NCBI RefSeq assembly: GCF_014842875.1 | Contig: NZ_JACYXZ010000005.1 | Location: 1-64,000 of the forward strand | Direction: 5' to 3' | Length of the DNA: 64,000 nt | From: Nocardioides donggukensis | Lineage (GTDB): Bacteria; Actinomycetota; Actinomycetes; Propionibacteriales; Nocardioidaceae | Shown here: one piece after another, positions 12,434 through 20,201 of the stretch | Numbering within the stretch: position 1 is the stretch's first letter | How the letters are laid out: the number at the start of each line of letters is the position of its first letter | The notes under the pieces: model-generated | Database searches by the model: none | What the model was told of the DNA's origin: nothing | Seen by the model: only the letters and a program-made list of their open reading frames with translations | Translations under genes and position numbers: made by a program

Positions 12434-12634
12434 GCACTCTCCAAGACTCACGCCGCCCGCGGTCACGAACACGTCTTCCCAGTTCAGAGCCCATTTCTGA
12501 GCCTTGTGAGCGGGGTCACAGCCGGTGTGGACCGTGGCCGTCGGCGGGGAGCCGGGGAACCTCGGAGGAGGGGAACGTAACAAGCGCAGCGACGCCGGAG
12601 CAAGCCTTCATCCACAGGCTGGCGGGCGGCTGGT

Positions 12635-12664
12635 TTGACCCTGTCTCCGGGCAGCGCGTACCGT
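12635..12664 (+). promoter_or_regulatory. Candidate rpmH promoter
   Basis: TTGACC (12635-12640) and TACCGT (12659-12664) are separated by 18 bp, a good match to the actinobacterial housekeeping promoter. The predicted transcript would carry a leader of about 150 nt before rpmH. A DnaA-like box lies 19 bp upstream of the -35 element. Confidence 0.5.
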
Positions 12665-12822
12665 TGCTCAGTCTGGCCGGTGTCGACCGGTGCCGCATGT
12701 CCACGACCAGGCCCGTGCGCGGGCCCGTATGCGTGGCTGGGCGGTGCCAGCCGAAGTTGCTGCCTGCCCCCGGGCACCGGACGTGGACATCCGCAACCGA
12801 CACGCAATCGAAAGAGATCGAC

Positions 12823-12960
12823 GTGAGCAAGCGTACTTACCAGCCGAACAACCGTCGCCGGCACAAGGTGCACGGCTTCCGCCTGCGCATGCGGACCCGC
12901 GCCGGGCGCTCGATCCTCTCCTCGCGCCGCCGCAAGGGTCGCAGCAAGCTCGCCGTCTGA
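12823..12960 (+). CDS. rpmH: 50S ribosomal protein L34
   Basis: 45 residues, highly basic, beginning [13 protein letters not shown] and containing [16 protein letters not shown] and [13 protein letters not shown], the invariant L34 sequence. GTG start at 12823 with AAAGAGA upstream. It is the first gene of the plus-strand rpmH-rnpA-yidD-yidC-jag-rsmG-parA-parB series, as in nearly all actinobacteria. Confidence 0.97.
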   Translation: MSKRTYQPNNRRRHKVHGFRLRMRTRAGRSILSSRRRKGRSKLAV

Positions 12961-12984
12961 GCCGCCGAACGAATCCGAGCGGCC

Positions 12985-13335
12985 GTGCTGGCCAGGGAGC
13001 ACCGACTCACCTCGAGCGCTGACTTCCTCCTGGCCACGAGGCAGGGCCGCCGTGCCGGCTCCGGCACCCTCGTCGTCCACCTCCGGGTGGCGCAGGAGGC
13101 CGAGGCCGGCCCGGGACCGGCTCGCGTCGGGTTCGTGGTGAGCAAGGCGGTCGGGAATGCTGTGCACCGCAATCGCGTGAAGCGCCGACTCAAACACCTC
13201 GCCCGGGAGCACGTCTCGTCGCTCCCGGGCTCTGCTGTGCTCGTGATCCGGGCGCTGCCGCCGGCGGCCGCCGCGTCGTACGGCGACCTCGGCCGCGACC
13301 TCGCCCGCTGCCTGGAGCGGGTGAGCGGCGCGTGA
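12985..13335 (+). CDS. rnpA: Ribonuclease P protein component
   Basis: 116 residues, basic. It binds the RNase P RNA and helps recognise pre-tRNA leaders. The family signature is KAVGNAVHRNRVKRRLKH (about residues 54-71), and the N-terminal region REHRLTSSADF is typical. Start is GTG 12985. It is 24 bp downstream of rpmH and overlaps yidD by 4 bp (GTGA). Confidence 0.95.
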   Translation: MLAREHRLTSSADFLLATRQGRRAGSGTLVVHLRVAQEAEAGPGPARVGFVVSKAVGNAVHRNRVKRRLKHLAREHVSSLPGSAVLVIRALPPAAAASYGDLGRDLARCLERVSGA

Positions 13336-13580
13336 AGTACCCGCTCATCTGGTTCCTCAAGGCCTACCGGCTGCTGATCTCGCCCCTCTACGGCCAGGTC
13401 TGCCGGTACCATCCCAGTTGCTCGGCGTACGCGCTGGAGGCGGTCACCGTCCACGGCGCGATCCGCGGCTGCTGGCTCTCGATCCGGCGCCTGGCCAGCT
13501 GTCATCCCTGGGCACGCGGTGGCTACGACCCCGTACCGCCACGCCGTTCCGCATCCGCCTCGCAGACGCTAGGAGCCTGA
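13332..13580 (+). CDS. yidD: Membrane protein insertion efficiency factor YidD
   Basis: 82 residues. Family signatures are LIWFLKAYRLLISPLYG, CRYHPSCSAYALEAVTVHGAIRG and CHPWARGGYDPVP. YidD proteins are small membrane-associated factors that assist YidC. GTG start overlaps the rnpA stop, and its stop abuts the yidC start, so the three genes are tightly coupled. Confidence 0.95.
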   Translation: MKYPLIWFLKAYRLLISPLYGQVCRYHPSCSAYALEAVTVHGAIRGCWLSIRRLASCHPWARGGYDPVPPRRSASASQTLGA

Positions 13581-14546
13581 GTGTCCTTCTTCGGAGCCAT
13601 CGGCAGCTTCATCATGACGCCGCTGTACTACGTGATCTCGGTGGTCATGATCGGGTTCCACAACGTGATCAGCAAGCTCCTCGAGCCCGCCGGTGGCGCC
13701 TCGTGGGTGCTCTCGATCGTCGGGCTGACGGTGGTGATCCGGGCGGCGCTGATCCCGCTGTTCGTCAAGCAGATCAAGTCCTCGCGGAACATGCAGATGT
13801 TGCAGCCGAAGGTCAAGGAGCTGCAGAAGAAGTACGGCCACGACCGGGAGCGGCTCGCACAGGAGACGATGGCGCTCTACCGCGACGCCGGCACCAACCC
13901 GTTCGCCTCCTGCCTGCCGATCCTGCTGCAGATGCCGATCTTCTTCGCGCTGTTCCGGCTGCTCGACGCCGCCTCGGACGGCGATCCGCGCGGTGTGCTG
14001 AGCAAGAGCCAGGCCGAGCAGTTCGGCAACGCCGAGCTGTTCGGGGTCCCGATCTCGAAGACCTTCATCACCGCGGACGGCGACATCGGCGTCCAGATCA
14101 TGGCCCTGTTCTTCGTGCTCGCGATGCTGGTGACCACCTTCCTGACCCAGCGCCAGCTGATGACCAAGAACATGCCCGAGAGCGCGATGACCGGGCCCTA
14201 CGCGCAGCAACAGAAGATGCTGCTCTACGTCCTGCCGGTGGTCTTCGCCGTCGGCGGCGTCGCCTTCCCGATCGGCGTCCTCGTCTACTGGACGGTCTCG
14301 AACCTGTGGACGATGAGCCAGCAGTTCTACGTGATCCGGCGGAACCCGGCTCCCGGGACGCCCGCCGCGCAGGCGAAGGCGGAGCGGGACGCCCACAAGG
14401 CGGCCCGCAAGGGGCACCCGGTCGTCGAGGAGCCGGGCTCCACCATGATCGAGCCGGCGCCGGAGCCCCCTCGCCCGGCCAAGCGACAGCAGCCGCAGCG
14501 CAAGCCCCGTAGCCAGCGCAAGCAGCCACCCAAGAAACGTTCCTGA
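13581..14546 (+). CDS. yidC: Membrane protein insertase YidC
   Basis: 321 residues. It inserts and folds membrane proteins with or without SecYEG. A first hydrophobic segment (about 6-30) is followed by the second helix WVLSIVGLTVVIRAALIPLFVKQ, whose arginine sits in the hydrophilic groove in this family, a basic loop (SRNMQMLQPKVKELQKKYG), three more helices, and a basic C-terminal tail ending KPRSQRKQPPKKRS. The large P1 domain of proteobacterial YidC is absent, as expected for Gram-positives. GTG start immediately follows the yidD stop. Confidence 0.95.
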   Translation: MSFFGAIGSFIMTPLYYVISVVMIGFHNVISKLLEPAGGASWVLSIVGLTVVIRAALIPLFVKQIKSSRNMQMLQPKVKELQKKYGHDRERLAQETMALYRDAGTNPFASCLPILLQMPIFFALFRLLDAASDGDPRGVLSKSQAEQFGNAELFGVPISKTFITADGDIGVQIMALFFVLAMLVTTFLTQRQLMTKNMPESAMTGPYAQQQKMLLYVLPVVFAVGGVAFPIGVLVYWTVSNLWTMSQQFYVIRRNPAPGTPAAQAKAERDAHKAARKGHPVVEEPGSTMIEPAPEPPRPAKRQQPQRKPRSQRKQPPKKRS

Positions 14547-14573
14547 CCCATCGACGTCGAAGGAGAGAGCCAC

Positions 14574-15173
14574 GTGAGCGACGAGGCGACCGAGACCACT
14601 GAACGACCCACCGACACCGAGGAGCACGAGGCTCCCGAGGCCCGGGGGGACGAGAACCGCGAGGACACCGAGGACACCGAGGGTTCCGCGTCCGGCAGCG
14701 CCGGCCGTCCGAGCAAGGTCGAGCGACTCGAGGCCGAGGGCGACATCGCCGCGGACTACCTCGAGGAGCTGCTCGACATCGCGGACCTGGACGGCGACCT
14801 GGACATGGACGTCGAGGGTGACCGGGCCGCGGTCTCGATCGTCGGCGCTGAGCTCGACCAGCTGGTCGGCGCCAAGGGCGAGGTGCTCGAGGCGCTCCAG
14901 GAGCTGACTCGGCTGGCGGTGTACCGGGAGACCGGTGAGCGCTCCCGCCTGATGCTGGACATCGGCGGCTACCGCGCTGACCAGAGGGCCCGCCTGGTGG
15001 TCCTGGCCCAGGAGACCGTCGCCGAGGTCGAGAAGACCGGCGAGCCGGTGTCGCTGGACCCGATGTCGCCGTTCGAGCGGAAGGTCGTGCACGACGCGGT
15101 GGCTGACGCCGGCCACAGCTCGGAGTCCGAGGGTGTCGAGCCCCGTCGCTACGTCGTCGTCCTACCTGGCTGA
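14574..15173 (+). CDS. jag: Jag/KhpB-like KH-R3H RNA-binding protein
   Basis: 199 residues. The first ~45 residues are acidic (Glu/Thr/Asp rich). A KH-like region lies around residues 60-120 (GDRAAVSIVGAELDQLVGAKGEVLEALQELTRLAVY, with a modified GxxG loop) and an R3H domain around 120-199 (LDPMSPFERKVVHDAVADAG). The family comprises RNA-binding regulators of cell elongation and division. GTG start at 14574 with AAGGAGAG upstream. Confidence 0.9.
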   Translation: MSDEATETTERPTDTEEHEAPEARGDENREDTEDTEGSASGSAGRPSKVERLEAEGDIAADYLEELLDIADLDGDLDMDVEGDRAAVSIVGAELDQLVGAKGEVLEALQELTRLAVYRETGERSRLMLDIGGYRADQRARLVVLAQETVAEVEKTGEPVSLDPMSPFERKVVHDAVADAGHSSESEGVEPRRYVVVLPG

Positions 15174-15177
15174 TCCG

Positions 15178-15921
15178 ATGGGCGATGTTTCACGTGAAAC
15201 ACCCTCCGAGCCGCCGGCCCCGCCGGACGTGGCCCGGAGGGTGTTCTCGTCTGCGTCGCTCCCCCGCGTCCAGCAGTACGCCGCCCTGCTGGCCGATGCG
15301 GGGGTGGTGCGGGGGCTGATCGGTCCTCGTGAGGTGCCCCGGCTGTGGGAGCGCCATCTGCTCAACTGTGCGGTCGCCGGCGAGCTGATGCCCGAGGGCT
15401 CGACCGTGTGCGACCTCGGCAGCGGGGCCGGCCTTCCGGGCCTGGTGCTGGCGCTGCACCGCCCGGACCTGCGGATCACCCTGGTGGAGCCGCTGCTGCG
15501 GCGGACCACCTTCCTGGAGGAGGCCGTCGCCGCCCTGGGCCTGGACACCGTCTCGGTCCACCGGGGCCGGGCCGAGTCGCTGCACGGCCGGGAGACCTAC
15601 GACGTGGTGACCTCCCGCGCCGTCGCCCCGTTGGAGCGGCTGCTGGGCTGGTCGATGCCGCTCGTGGCGCCCGGAGGGGCGATGGTGGCGATGAAGGGGA
15701 GCTCGGCAGCGCAGGAGCTGGCCGACTCCGCGGAGGCCCTGGCCCGGTGGGGCGCCGGCGAGGCCACGGTGCACGAGGCCGGGGTCGGCCTGCTCGATCG
15801 GACGACGATGCTGGTCCGGGTGGCCCGCGGGCGGTCCGGACAGGTAGGTTGTGCCGATGCCACGGGGGCGTCGTCGGGAAGCTCCCAGTCACTCGGGAAG
15901 ACGCGTCGGCGGAGGTCGTGA
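15178..15921 (+). CDS. rsmG: 16S rRNA (guanine527-N7)-methyltransferase
   Basis: About 247 residues. It methylates N7 of G527 in 16S rRNA. The SAM-binding motif is VCDLGSGAGLPGLVLAL, and TSRAVAPLERLLGW is the second family block. Start chosen at ATG 15178, 4 nt after the jag stop; this begins MGDVSRETP, with parS site 1 forming codons 3-8. An in-frame GTG at 15133 (15 residues longer, GGAG upstream) is an alternative. Loss of RsmG is known to give low-level streptomycin resistance in other bacteria. Confidence 0.94.
   Translation: MGDVSRETPSEPPAPPDVARRVFSSASLPRVQQYAALLADAGVVRGLIGPREVPRLWERHLLNCAVAGELMPEGSTVCDLGSGAGLPGLVLALHRPDLRITLVEPLLRRTTFLEEAVAALGLDTVSVHRGRAESLHGRETYDVVTSRAVAPLERLLGWSMPLVAPGGAMVAMKGSSAAQELADSAEALARWGAGEATVHEAGVGLLDRTTMLVRVARGRSGQVGCADATGASSGSSQSLGKTRRRRS
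15186..15201. promoter_or_regulatory. parS centromere site 1 (perfect)
   Basis: TGTTTCACGTGAAACA is an exact match to the 16-bp bacterial parS palindrome bound by ParB. It lies inside the rsmG coding start, encoding part of VSRET. It is 1.8 kb from parB and about 2.4-2.9 kb from the dnaA-rpmH region. Confidence 0.95.
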
Positions 15922-15923
15922 CC

Positions 15924-17027
15924 ATGCCTGAAGATCAGCGTGACGTCGAGGACCAGCCGACCGCACCCCAGTTATCCACCGATGCTCCCCCGCCTGCTGA
16001 GCGTGGTTATCCACAGACGGGGCCAGTTCATCCACAGGAAGAGGATTCCGTGGTTTCACGTGAAACATCAGCTGGGCCGTCCGGATTCGTGGTCCGCACC
16101 GCGGCCGATGTCGCCTCGCTGGAGCCCGGTTACGCCGACGAGACCACTCCGTTGGCCCGGGCCGCGGAGCACTCGCTGCTGGCCCGGCGCACCGCCTACG
16201 GTCGGCCGGCCGTGGCCCGTCCACCGGCCACCCGGGTGATGGTGGTGGCGAACCAGAAGGGCGGGGTCGGCAAGACCACCTCGACGGTGAACCTGGCCGC
16301 CGCCCTGTGCCAGCTCGGTCAGCGGGTCCTGGTGATCGACCTCGACCCCCAGGGCAACGCCTCGACCGCCCTCTCGGTGGAGCACCGGCGTGGCGTGCCC
16401 TCGACGTACGACCTGCTCGTGAACGGCGCCACCCTGGCCGAGGTGATCACCGAGAGCCCCGAGGTGCCCGGGCTGTCGGTGGTGCCGGCCACGATCGACC
16501 TAGCCGGCGCGGAGATCGAGCTGGTCTCGGTGGTGGCCCGGGAGAGCCGGCTCTACCGCGCGATCCAGGCCCATCCGGCCGTGGGTGCCGCCGCGGAGGC
16601 CGGGGAGGAGCGGTTCGACTACGTGCTGGTCGACTGCCCGCCCTCGCTCGGCCTGCTGACGCTCAACGCGCTGGTGGCCGGCGAGGAGATGATGATCCCG
16701 ATCCAGGCGGAGTACTACGCGCTGGAGGGCCTGGGCCAGCTGCTGGAGACCGTGGAGATGGTCCGCCAGCACCTCAACCAGCGGCTGAGCGTCTCCACGA
16801 TCCTGATCACGATGTACGACGCCCGCACCCGGCTGGCGTCCGGCGTCGCCGACGAGGTGCGCGAGCACTTCGGTGAGACCGTGCTGCGCACCTCGATCCC
16901 GCGCTCGGTGCGGATCTCGGAGGCCCCGTCGTACGGGCAGACCGTCATGACCTACGACCCGGGCTCGCCGGGGGCCCTGAGCTATCTGGAGGCGGCCCGC
17001 GAGATGGCAGTCAGAGGAGCACGATGA
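15924..17027 (+). CDS. parA: Chromosome-partitioning ATPase ParA
   Basis: 367 residues. ParA binds nucleoid DNA in its ATP form and segregates the ParB-parS complex. The deviant Walker A motif KGGVGKTT is at residues 112-119, followed by [13 protein letters not shown] and [15 protein letters not shown]. The first ~100 residues are a poorly conserved extension, Pro/Glu rich, whose DNA also contains parS site 2 and DnaA-box-like 9-mers. ATG 15924 has GGAGG 8 nt upstream and is 2 nt past the rsmG stop. It overlaps parB by 4 bp. Confidence 0.95.
   Translation: MPEDQRDVEDQPTAPQLSTDAPPPAERGYPQTGPVHPQEEDSVVSRETSAGPSGFVVRTAADVASLEPGYADETTPLARAAEHSLLARRTAYGRPAVARPPATRVMVVANQKGGVGKTTSTVNLAAALCQLGQRVLVIDLDPQGNASTALSVEHRRGVPSTYDLLVNGATLAEVITESPEVPGLSVVPATIDLAGAEIELVSVVARESRLYRAIQAHPAVGAAAEAGEERFDYVLVDCPPSLGLLTLNALVAGEEMMIPIQAEYYALEGLGQLLETVEMVRQHLNQRLSVSTILITMYDARTRLASGVADEVREHFGETVLRTSIPRSVRISEAPSYGQTVMTYDPGSPGALSYLEAAREMAVRGAR
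15972..16036 (+). promoter_or_regulatory. Cluster of DnaA-box-like 9-mers inside the parA 5' end
   Basis: Three sites in the same orientation: TTATCCACC (15972-15980), TTATCCACA (16007-16015, a perfect E. coli-type box) and TCATCCACA (16028-16036). They are followed 16 bp later by parS site 2. They sit in the poorly conserved N-terminal extension of ParA. Confidence 0.7.
16052..16067. promoter_or_regulatory. parS centromere site 2 (one mismatch)
   Basis: GGTTTCACGTGAAACA matches parS at 15 of 16 positions (first base G instead of T). It lies in the parA coding region and encodes VSRET, just as site 1 does in rsmG. Confidence 0.9.
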
Positions 17028-18085
17028 ACCAGCGGCAACCACAGCGACGCGGCCTGGGACGCGGCCTCGGCGCGCTGATCCCGACGGCGCCCCCCGAGGA
17101 CGCGTCGGCGTCGACCCGGGAGGGCGACCAGCCCAGCGGCTCGTTCGCCGCCGACGGGCGTCCCCGTGGCGACGCGTCGTCGGCACCCCGGTCGGGGTCA
17201 GGCATGGGGTCCACCGTGGACGACGGAGGGCACGGCGGGGCCCCGGAATCCGGGGGCCGCGAGCTCGAGCCGGTCGCGGGAGCCTACTTCGCGGAGGTGC
17301 CGCTCTCCGCGATCACGCCCAACCCGCGCCAGCCGCGCCAGGTCTTCGAGGAGGAGGCCATGGGCGAGCTGGTGCACTCGATCCGTGAGGTGGGGCTGCT
17401 CCAGCCGGTCGTGGTCCGCCGGACGGGGGAGCACGCCTACGAGCTGATCATGGGCGAGCGCCGGTGGCGCGCCGCCCAGCAGGCCGGCCTCACCGAGATC
17501 CCCGCGATCGTCCGTCAGACCGACGACGTGGACATGCTCCGTGACGCCCTGCTGGAGAACCTGCACCGCTCCCAGCTGAACCCGCTCGAGGAGGCGGCGG
17601 CGTACTCGCAGATGCTCGAGGACTTCGGCTGCACGCACGACGAGCTGGCGCAGCGGATCGGCCGCTCCCGGCCGCAGATCAGCAACACGCTCCGACTGCT
17701 GCGGCTCTCCCCGGCCGTCCAGCGCCGGGTCGCCGCCGGGGTGCTCTCCGCCGGCCACGCCCGGTCGCTGCTCGCCGTCGACGACGGCGAGCGCCAGGAC
17801 AAGCTCGCCCAGCGGGTCGTCGCCGAGGGGATCTCGGTGCGCGGCCTGGAGGAGATCGTCGCCGTCGGCGAGGAGGGCTCCGCTCCGCGGGTGACCCGCC
17901 GCAAGCCGACCGCCCCCGGGCTGACCGACCTCTCCGACCGGCTCTCGGACCGCTTCGAGACCCGGGTGAAGGTCGACCTCGGCAAGTCCAAGGGCAAGAT
18001 CACCGTCGAGTTCGCCTCCATGGACGACCTGCAGCGGATCGTCGAGATCATGGACCCCCGCAACCGTCGCGACAGGCCGATCTAG
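17024..18085 (+). CDS. parB: Chromosome-partitioning protein ParB
   Basis: 353 residues. ParB binds parS and spreads as a CTP-dependent clamp. It starts [20 protein letters not shown], a ParA-interaction motif. The CTPase/N-terminal domain has [36 protein letters not shown] and [12 protein letters not shown]. The helix-turn-helix region has [21 protein letters not shown], and the C-terminal dimerisation domain ends the protein. A ~55-residue variable linker (about 20-80) separates the first motif from the CTPase domain. ATGA overlap with parA. Confidence 0.95.
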   Translation: MNQRQPQRRGLGRGLGALIPTAPPEDASASTREGDQPSGSFAADGRPRGDASSAPRSGSGMGSTVDDGGHGGAPESGGRELEPVAGAYFAEVPLSAITPNPRQPRQVFEEEAMGELVHSIREVGLLQPVVVRRTGEHAYELIMGERRWRAAQQAGLTEIPAIVRQTDDVDMLRDALLENLHRSQLNPLEEAAAYSQMLEDFGCTHDELAQRIGRSRPQISNTLRLLRLSPAVQRRVAAGVLSAGHARSLLAVDDGERQDKLAQRVVAEGISVRGLEEIVAVGEEGSAPRVTRRKPTAPGLTDLSDRLSDRFETRVKVDLGKSKGKITVEFASMDDLQRIVEIMDPRNRRDRPI

Positions 18086-18093
18086 CAACAGAG

Positions 18094-18119
18094 CGATATA
18101 TCACTTTGTCGACATATCG
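18094..18119. promoter_or_regulatory. CGATATATC inverted element after parB
   Basis: CGATATATC (18094-18102) and ATATCG (18114-18119) form an interrupted inverted repeat 9 bp after the parB stop. The same AT-rich CGATATATC word occurs in the putative operator of the PadR-family gene at 51514-51523. In a GC-rich genome such a word is rare, so it may be a regulator site. Speculative. Confidence 0.35.
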
Positions 18120-18160
18120 GTGATCTGACCGAACTGAGTTCATGGCCGCCTGTCAAACAG

Positions 18161-18223
18161 CCGCAATTGCGGCCGTGTGACATGTTTTTGGCGCAGAAAT
18201 GTGTCACACGGCCACAATTGCGG
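18161..18223. terminator. Large hairpin between convergent parB and plsC-like genes
   Basis: Arms 18161-18182 and 18202-18223 are inverted with one mismatch (GCAATTGCGG and CCGTGTGACA form the left arm), enclosing a 19-nt loop containing GTTTTTGG. The left arm itself contains the palindrome CCGCAATTGCGG. Its place between convergent genes suggests a bidirectional terminator or a mobile repeat acting as one. Confidence 0.65.
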
Positions 18224-18263
18224 GCGAATGACATGGCCAGGCTTGCGGGCGAATGACATGGCC
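18218..18263 (+). repeat. Two direct 21-bp repeats (25-bp period) beside the parB hairpin
   Basis: TTGCGGGCGAATGACATGGCC occurs at 18218-18238 and 18243-18263, and a third start, TTGCG, follows at 18268. The first copy overlaps the right arm of the 18161-18223 hairpin. Together they form a composite repeat element in the 218-bp parB-plsC gap. Confidence 0.85.
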
Positions 18264-18303
18264 GGTCTTGCGCTCCCAGGACCTCCGAGACCCCGACCCG
18301 AGG

Positions 18304-19065
18304 TCAGCGCTTCTTGGCGGCCTTGCGCTGGGCGCGCTGGCGCTTCTCGGCGGCGTCGAGCGCCTCGGCCTCCTCGAGGGTGGGCGCGGAGCCGCCGTAC
18401 GTCGCGGGGAGCCACCACGAGCCCGGGGGCTGCTCCTCGGCCGGGTAGGCGGTGATCGCCTGGTCGAGCAGGGTTTCCATGCGTTGCTGCAGCTCGGCGG
18501 TGTCGGCGCGTGGGTCGGTGCCGGTGGGGTGCAGCGGCTCACCCACCTTGACGATCACCGTCTTGTGCCGCGAGAAGTCCTTCGGGTGGTCCTTGGTGTA
18601 CATCCGCTGCGTGCCCCACAGCACCACCGGGATCAGCGGCACCTCGGCCTTGGCCGCGATCCGGGCCGCTCCGGTCTTGAGCTCCTTGATCAGGAACGAC
18701 CGCGAGATCGTCGCCTCCGGGAAGATCCCGACCAGCTCACCGCGGCGCAGCTGCTCGGCGGCGACGTCCATCGAGGCGAGGCCGGCCGACCGGTCGACGG
18801 AGATGTGCCCGAACGAGCGCATCACCGGCCCCCCGACGGGGTTGTCGAAGACCTCCCGCTTGGCCATGAACCGGGTCAGCCGCTTCTGCTCGGCGCCCGG
18901 GTAGCCGGCCATGAGGTAGTCCACGTAGGAGATGTGGTTGACCGCCAACAGCGCCCCGCCCTCGCGCGGGATGTGCCCGGTGCCGTCCATGCGGATGTCG
19001 ATGTCCCCGAGCCGGAACCAGGTCTTGGCGGCCGCGATCACGATCGGGTAGGTGATGTCGGGCAT
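18304..19065 (-). CDS. 1-acyl-sn-glycerol-3-phosphate acyltransferase-like (PlsC family)
   Basis: 253 residues. PlsC-family enzymes transfer acyl chains to lysophosphatidate or related lipids at the inner membrane. The catalytic HX4D motif is NHISYVD (residues 43-49) and the substrate motif is FPEATIS (115-121), where most members have FPEGTRS; the substitution of Gly-Thr-Arg suggests a variant head-group specificity. The C-terminus is Lys/Arg/Ala rich. ATG 19065 has AGGAG 6 nt upstream. Convergent with parB. Confidence 0.85.
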   Translation of the reverse strand: MPDITYPIVIAAAKTWFRLGDIDIRMDGTGHIPREGGALLAVNHISYVDYLMAGYPGAEQKRLTRFMAKREVFDNPVGGPVMRSFGHISVDRSAGLASMDVAAEQLRRGELVGIFPEATISRSFLIKELKTGAARIAAKAEVPLIPVVLWGTQRMYTKDHPKDFSRHKTVIVKVGEPLHPTGTDPRADTAELQQRMETLLDQAITAYPAEEQPPGSWWLPATYGGSAPTLEEAEALDAAEKRQRAQRKAAKKR

Positions 19066-19172
19066 CGGGACTCCTGGTTGAGCGGGTACGACGGGGGGCT
19101 GAGCGGGTGCGCCGGAGCGCCGGGTCCGACAGGGACAGGGGCCGAGGCCGGCGGCACCCGGGTGGGGGAAGG

Positions 19173-20192
19173 CTAGCGTGCCACCGCGGCCCGCACGAGC
19201 GAGCTCATGACCTCTCCCAGGTCGAGACCGGCGGCGCCGACCGAGAGCGGCACCGTGGAGGTCTCGGTGAAGCCGGGCGCCACGTTGACCTCGAGGAACC
19301 ACACCTCGCCGGCGGCGTCCACGATCAGGTCCGACCGGGACAGGTCGCGCAGCCCGAACGCCTCGTGGACGGTCAGGGCCACCCGGGCGCACTCGGCGGT
19401 CGCCTCGTCGCTGAGCGGCGCCGGCACCACGAACTCGGTGCTGCCGGCGGTGTAGCGGGCGGTGTAGTCGTAGACGCCCCCGTCCGGCTGGATGGCGACC
19501 GCGGGCAGCGCCCGCGGACCGGTGCCGTCGTCGACCACCGGGACCGCGACCTCCTCGCCCTCGATGAACTGCTCCAGCAGCGCCACCGACCCGTAGGCGA
19601 ACGCGTTCACCATCGCCGAGGGCAGCTCGGCGGCGTCGTGGACCACGGTGCAGCCCAGCGCCGAGCCGCTGCGGGTCGGCTTGACCATGAGCGGCAGCCC
19701 GAGACGCTCGACGAGCGAGCCCATCACCGCGCCGGCCCCCAGCTCCCGGAAGGTCTCGTGCGGCAGGCAGACCGACTCCGGGGTGCGTACGCCGGCGCGC
19801 GCGGCGATGGTCTTCGCGACCGGCTTGTCGAACGACACCCGGCAGGCGGCCGGTGCCGCCCCGACGTAGGGCAGGCCGACCAGCTCGAGGACCTCCCGGA
19901 TCGCCCCGTCCTCACCGGTCTCGCCGTGCAGCATCGGCACCACGCAGGCGGGCGGGTCGGCCATCAGGGCGGCCAGCAGGGTGGCGTCGACGTCGCGCTC
20001 CTCGACCGCCACCCCGGCACCGCGCAGGGCCTCCGCGACCCGGCGTCCCGAGCGCAGCGAGACGTCCCGCTCGTGGGAGAGGCCGCCGGCGAGCACGACC
20101 ACCCGGCCGCCGCCGACGCGGGACCCGCCGGCCACGACCGGCGCCGGGTCGGGTGCCAGGCCGGGCGTTGGGCTCTCTGCTGGGTTCTGCAC
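19173..20192 (-). CDS. D-alanine--D-alanine ligase family protein
   Basis: 339 residues with an ATP-grasp fold. Ddl joins two D-alanines for peptidoglycan. Family blocks: VVVLAGGLSHERDVSLRSG, VVPMLHGETGEDGAIREVLELVGLPYVG, FDKPVAKTIAARAGVRTPE, LMVKPTRSGSALGCTVV, and WFLEVNVAPGFTETSTVPLS, where the NxxPGxT metal/phosphate motif is kept. The N-terminal ~27 residues are Pro/Ala-rich and variable. It is close to the ddl family but diverged, so a related ligase substrate is possible. Same strand as the aminotransferase upstream, 9 bp apart. Confidence 0.82.
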   Translation of the reverse strand: MQNPAESPTPGLAPDPAPVVAGGSRVGGGRVVVLAGGLSHERDVSLRSGRRVAEALRGAGVAVEERDVDATLLAALMADPPACVVPMLHGETGEDGAIREVLELVGLPYVGAAPAACRVSFDKPVAKTIAARAGVRTPESVCLPHETFRELGAGAVMGSLVERLGLPLMVKPTRSGSALGCTVVHDAAELPSAMVNAFAYGSVALLEQFIEGEEVAVPVVDDGTGPRALPAVAIQPDGGVYDYTARYTAGSTEFVVPAPLSDEATAECARVALTVHEAFGLRDLSRSDLIVDAAGEVWFLEVNVAPGFTETSTVPLSVGAAGLDLGEVMSSLVRAAVAR

Positions 20193-20201
20193 GGGGTCTC
20201 C

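Larger units (their letters stand above)
12286..12822. other. dnaA-rpmH divergent region with DnaA boxes, candidate oriC/regulatory region
   Basis: 537 bp between the divergent dnaA and rpmH genes without a supportable gene. It contains two exact TTGTCCACA boxes in opposite orientation (12393-12401 forward, 12425-12433 as TGTGGACAA), a variant TGGTCCACA at 12381-12389, and TCATCCACA at 12608-12616. The rpmH promoter candidate is at 12635-12664. The best boxes of the window are here, consistent with dnaA autoregulation and possibly with part of the origin. Confidence 0.5.

Noticed and set aside
9679..12960. A 1093-codon open frame on the plus strand opposite dnaN and dnaA, ending with the rpmH stop
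   Set aside because: It runs antisense to well-identified dnaN and dnaA, has the composition of a shadow frame in GC-rich DNA, and only its last 46 codons (rpmH) are real.
15345..15923. ParA frame open far upstream of its start
   Set aside because: It overlaps rsmG in another frame; ATG 15924 has a good ribosome-binding site and follows the rsmG stop.
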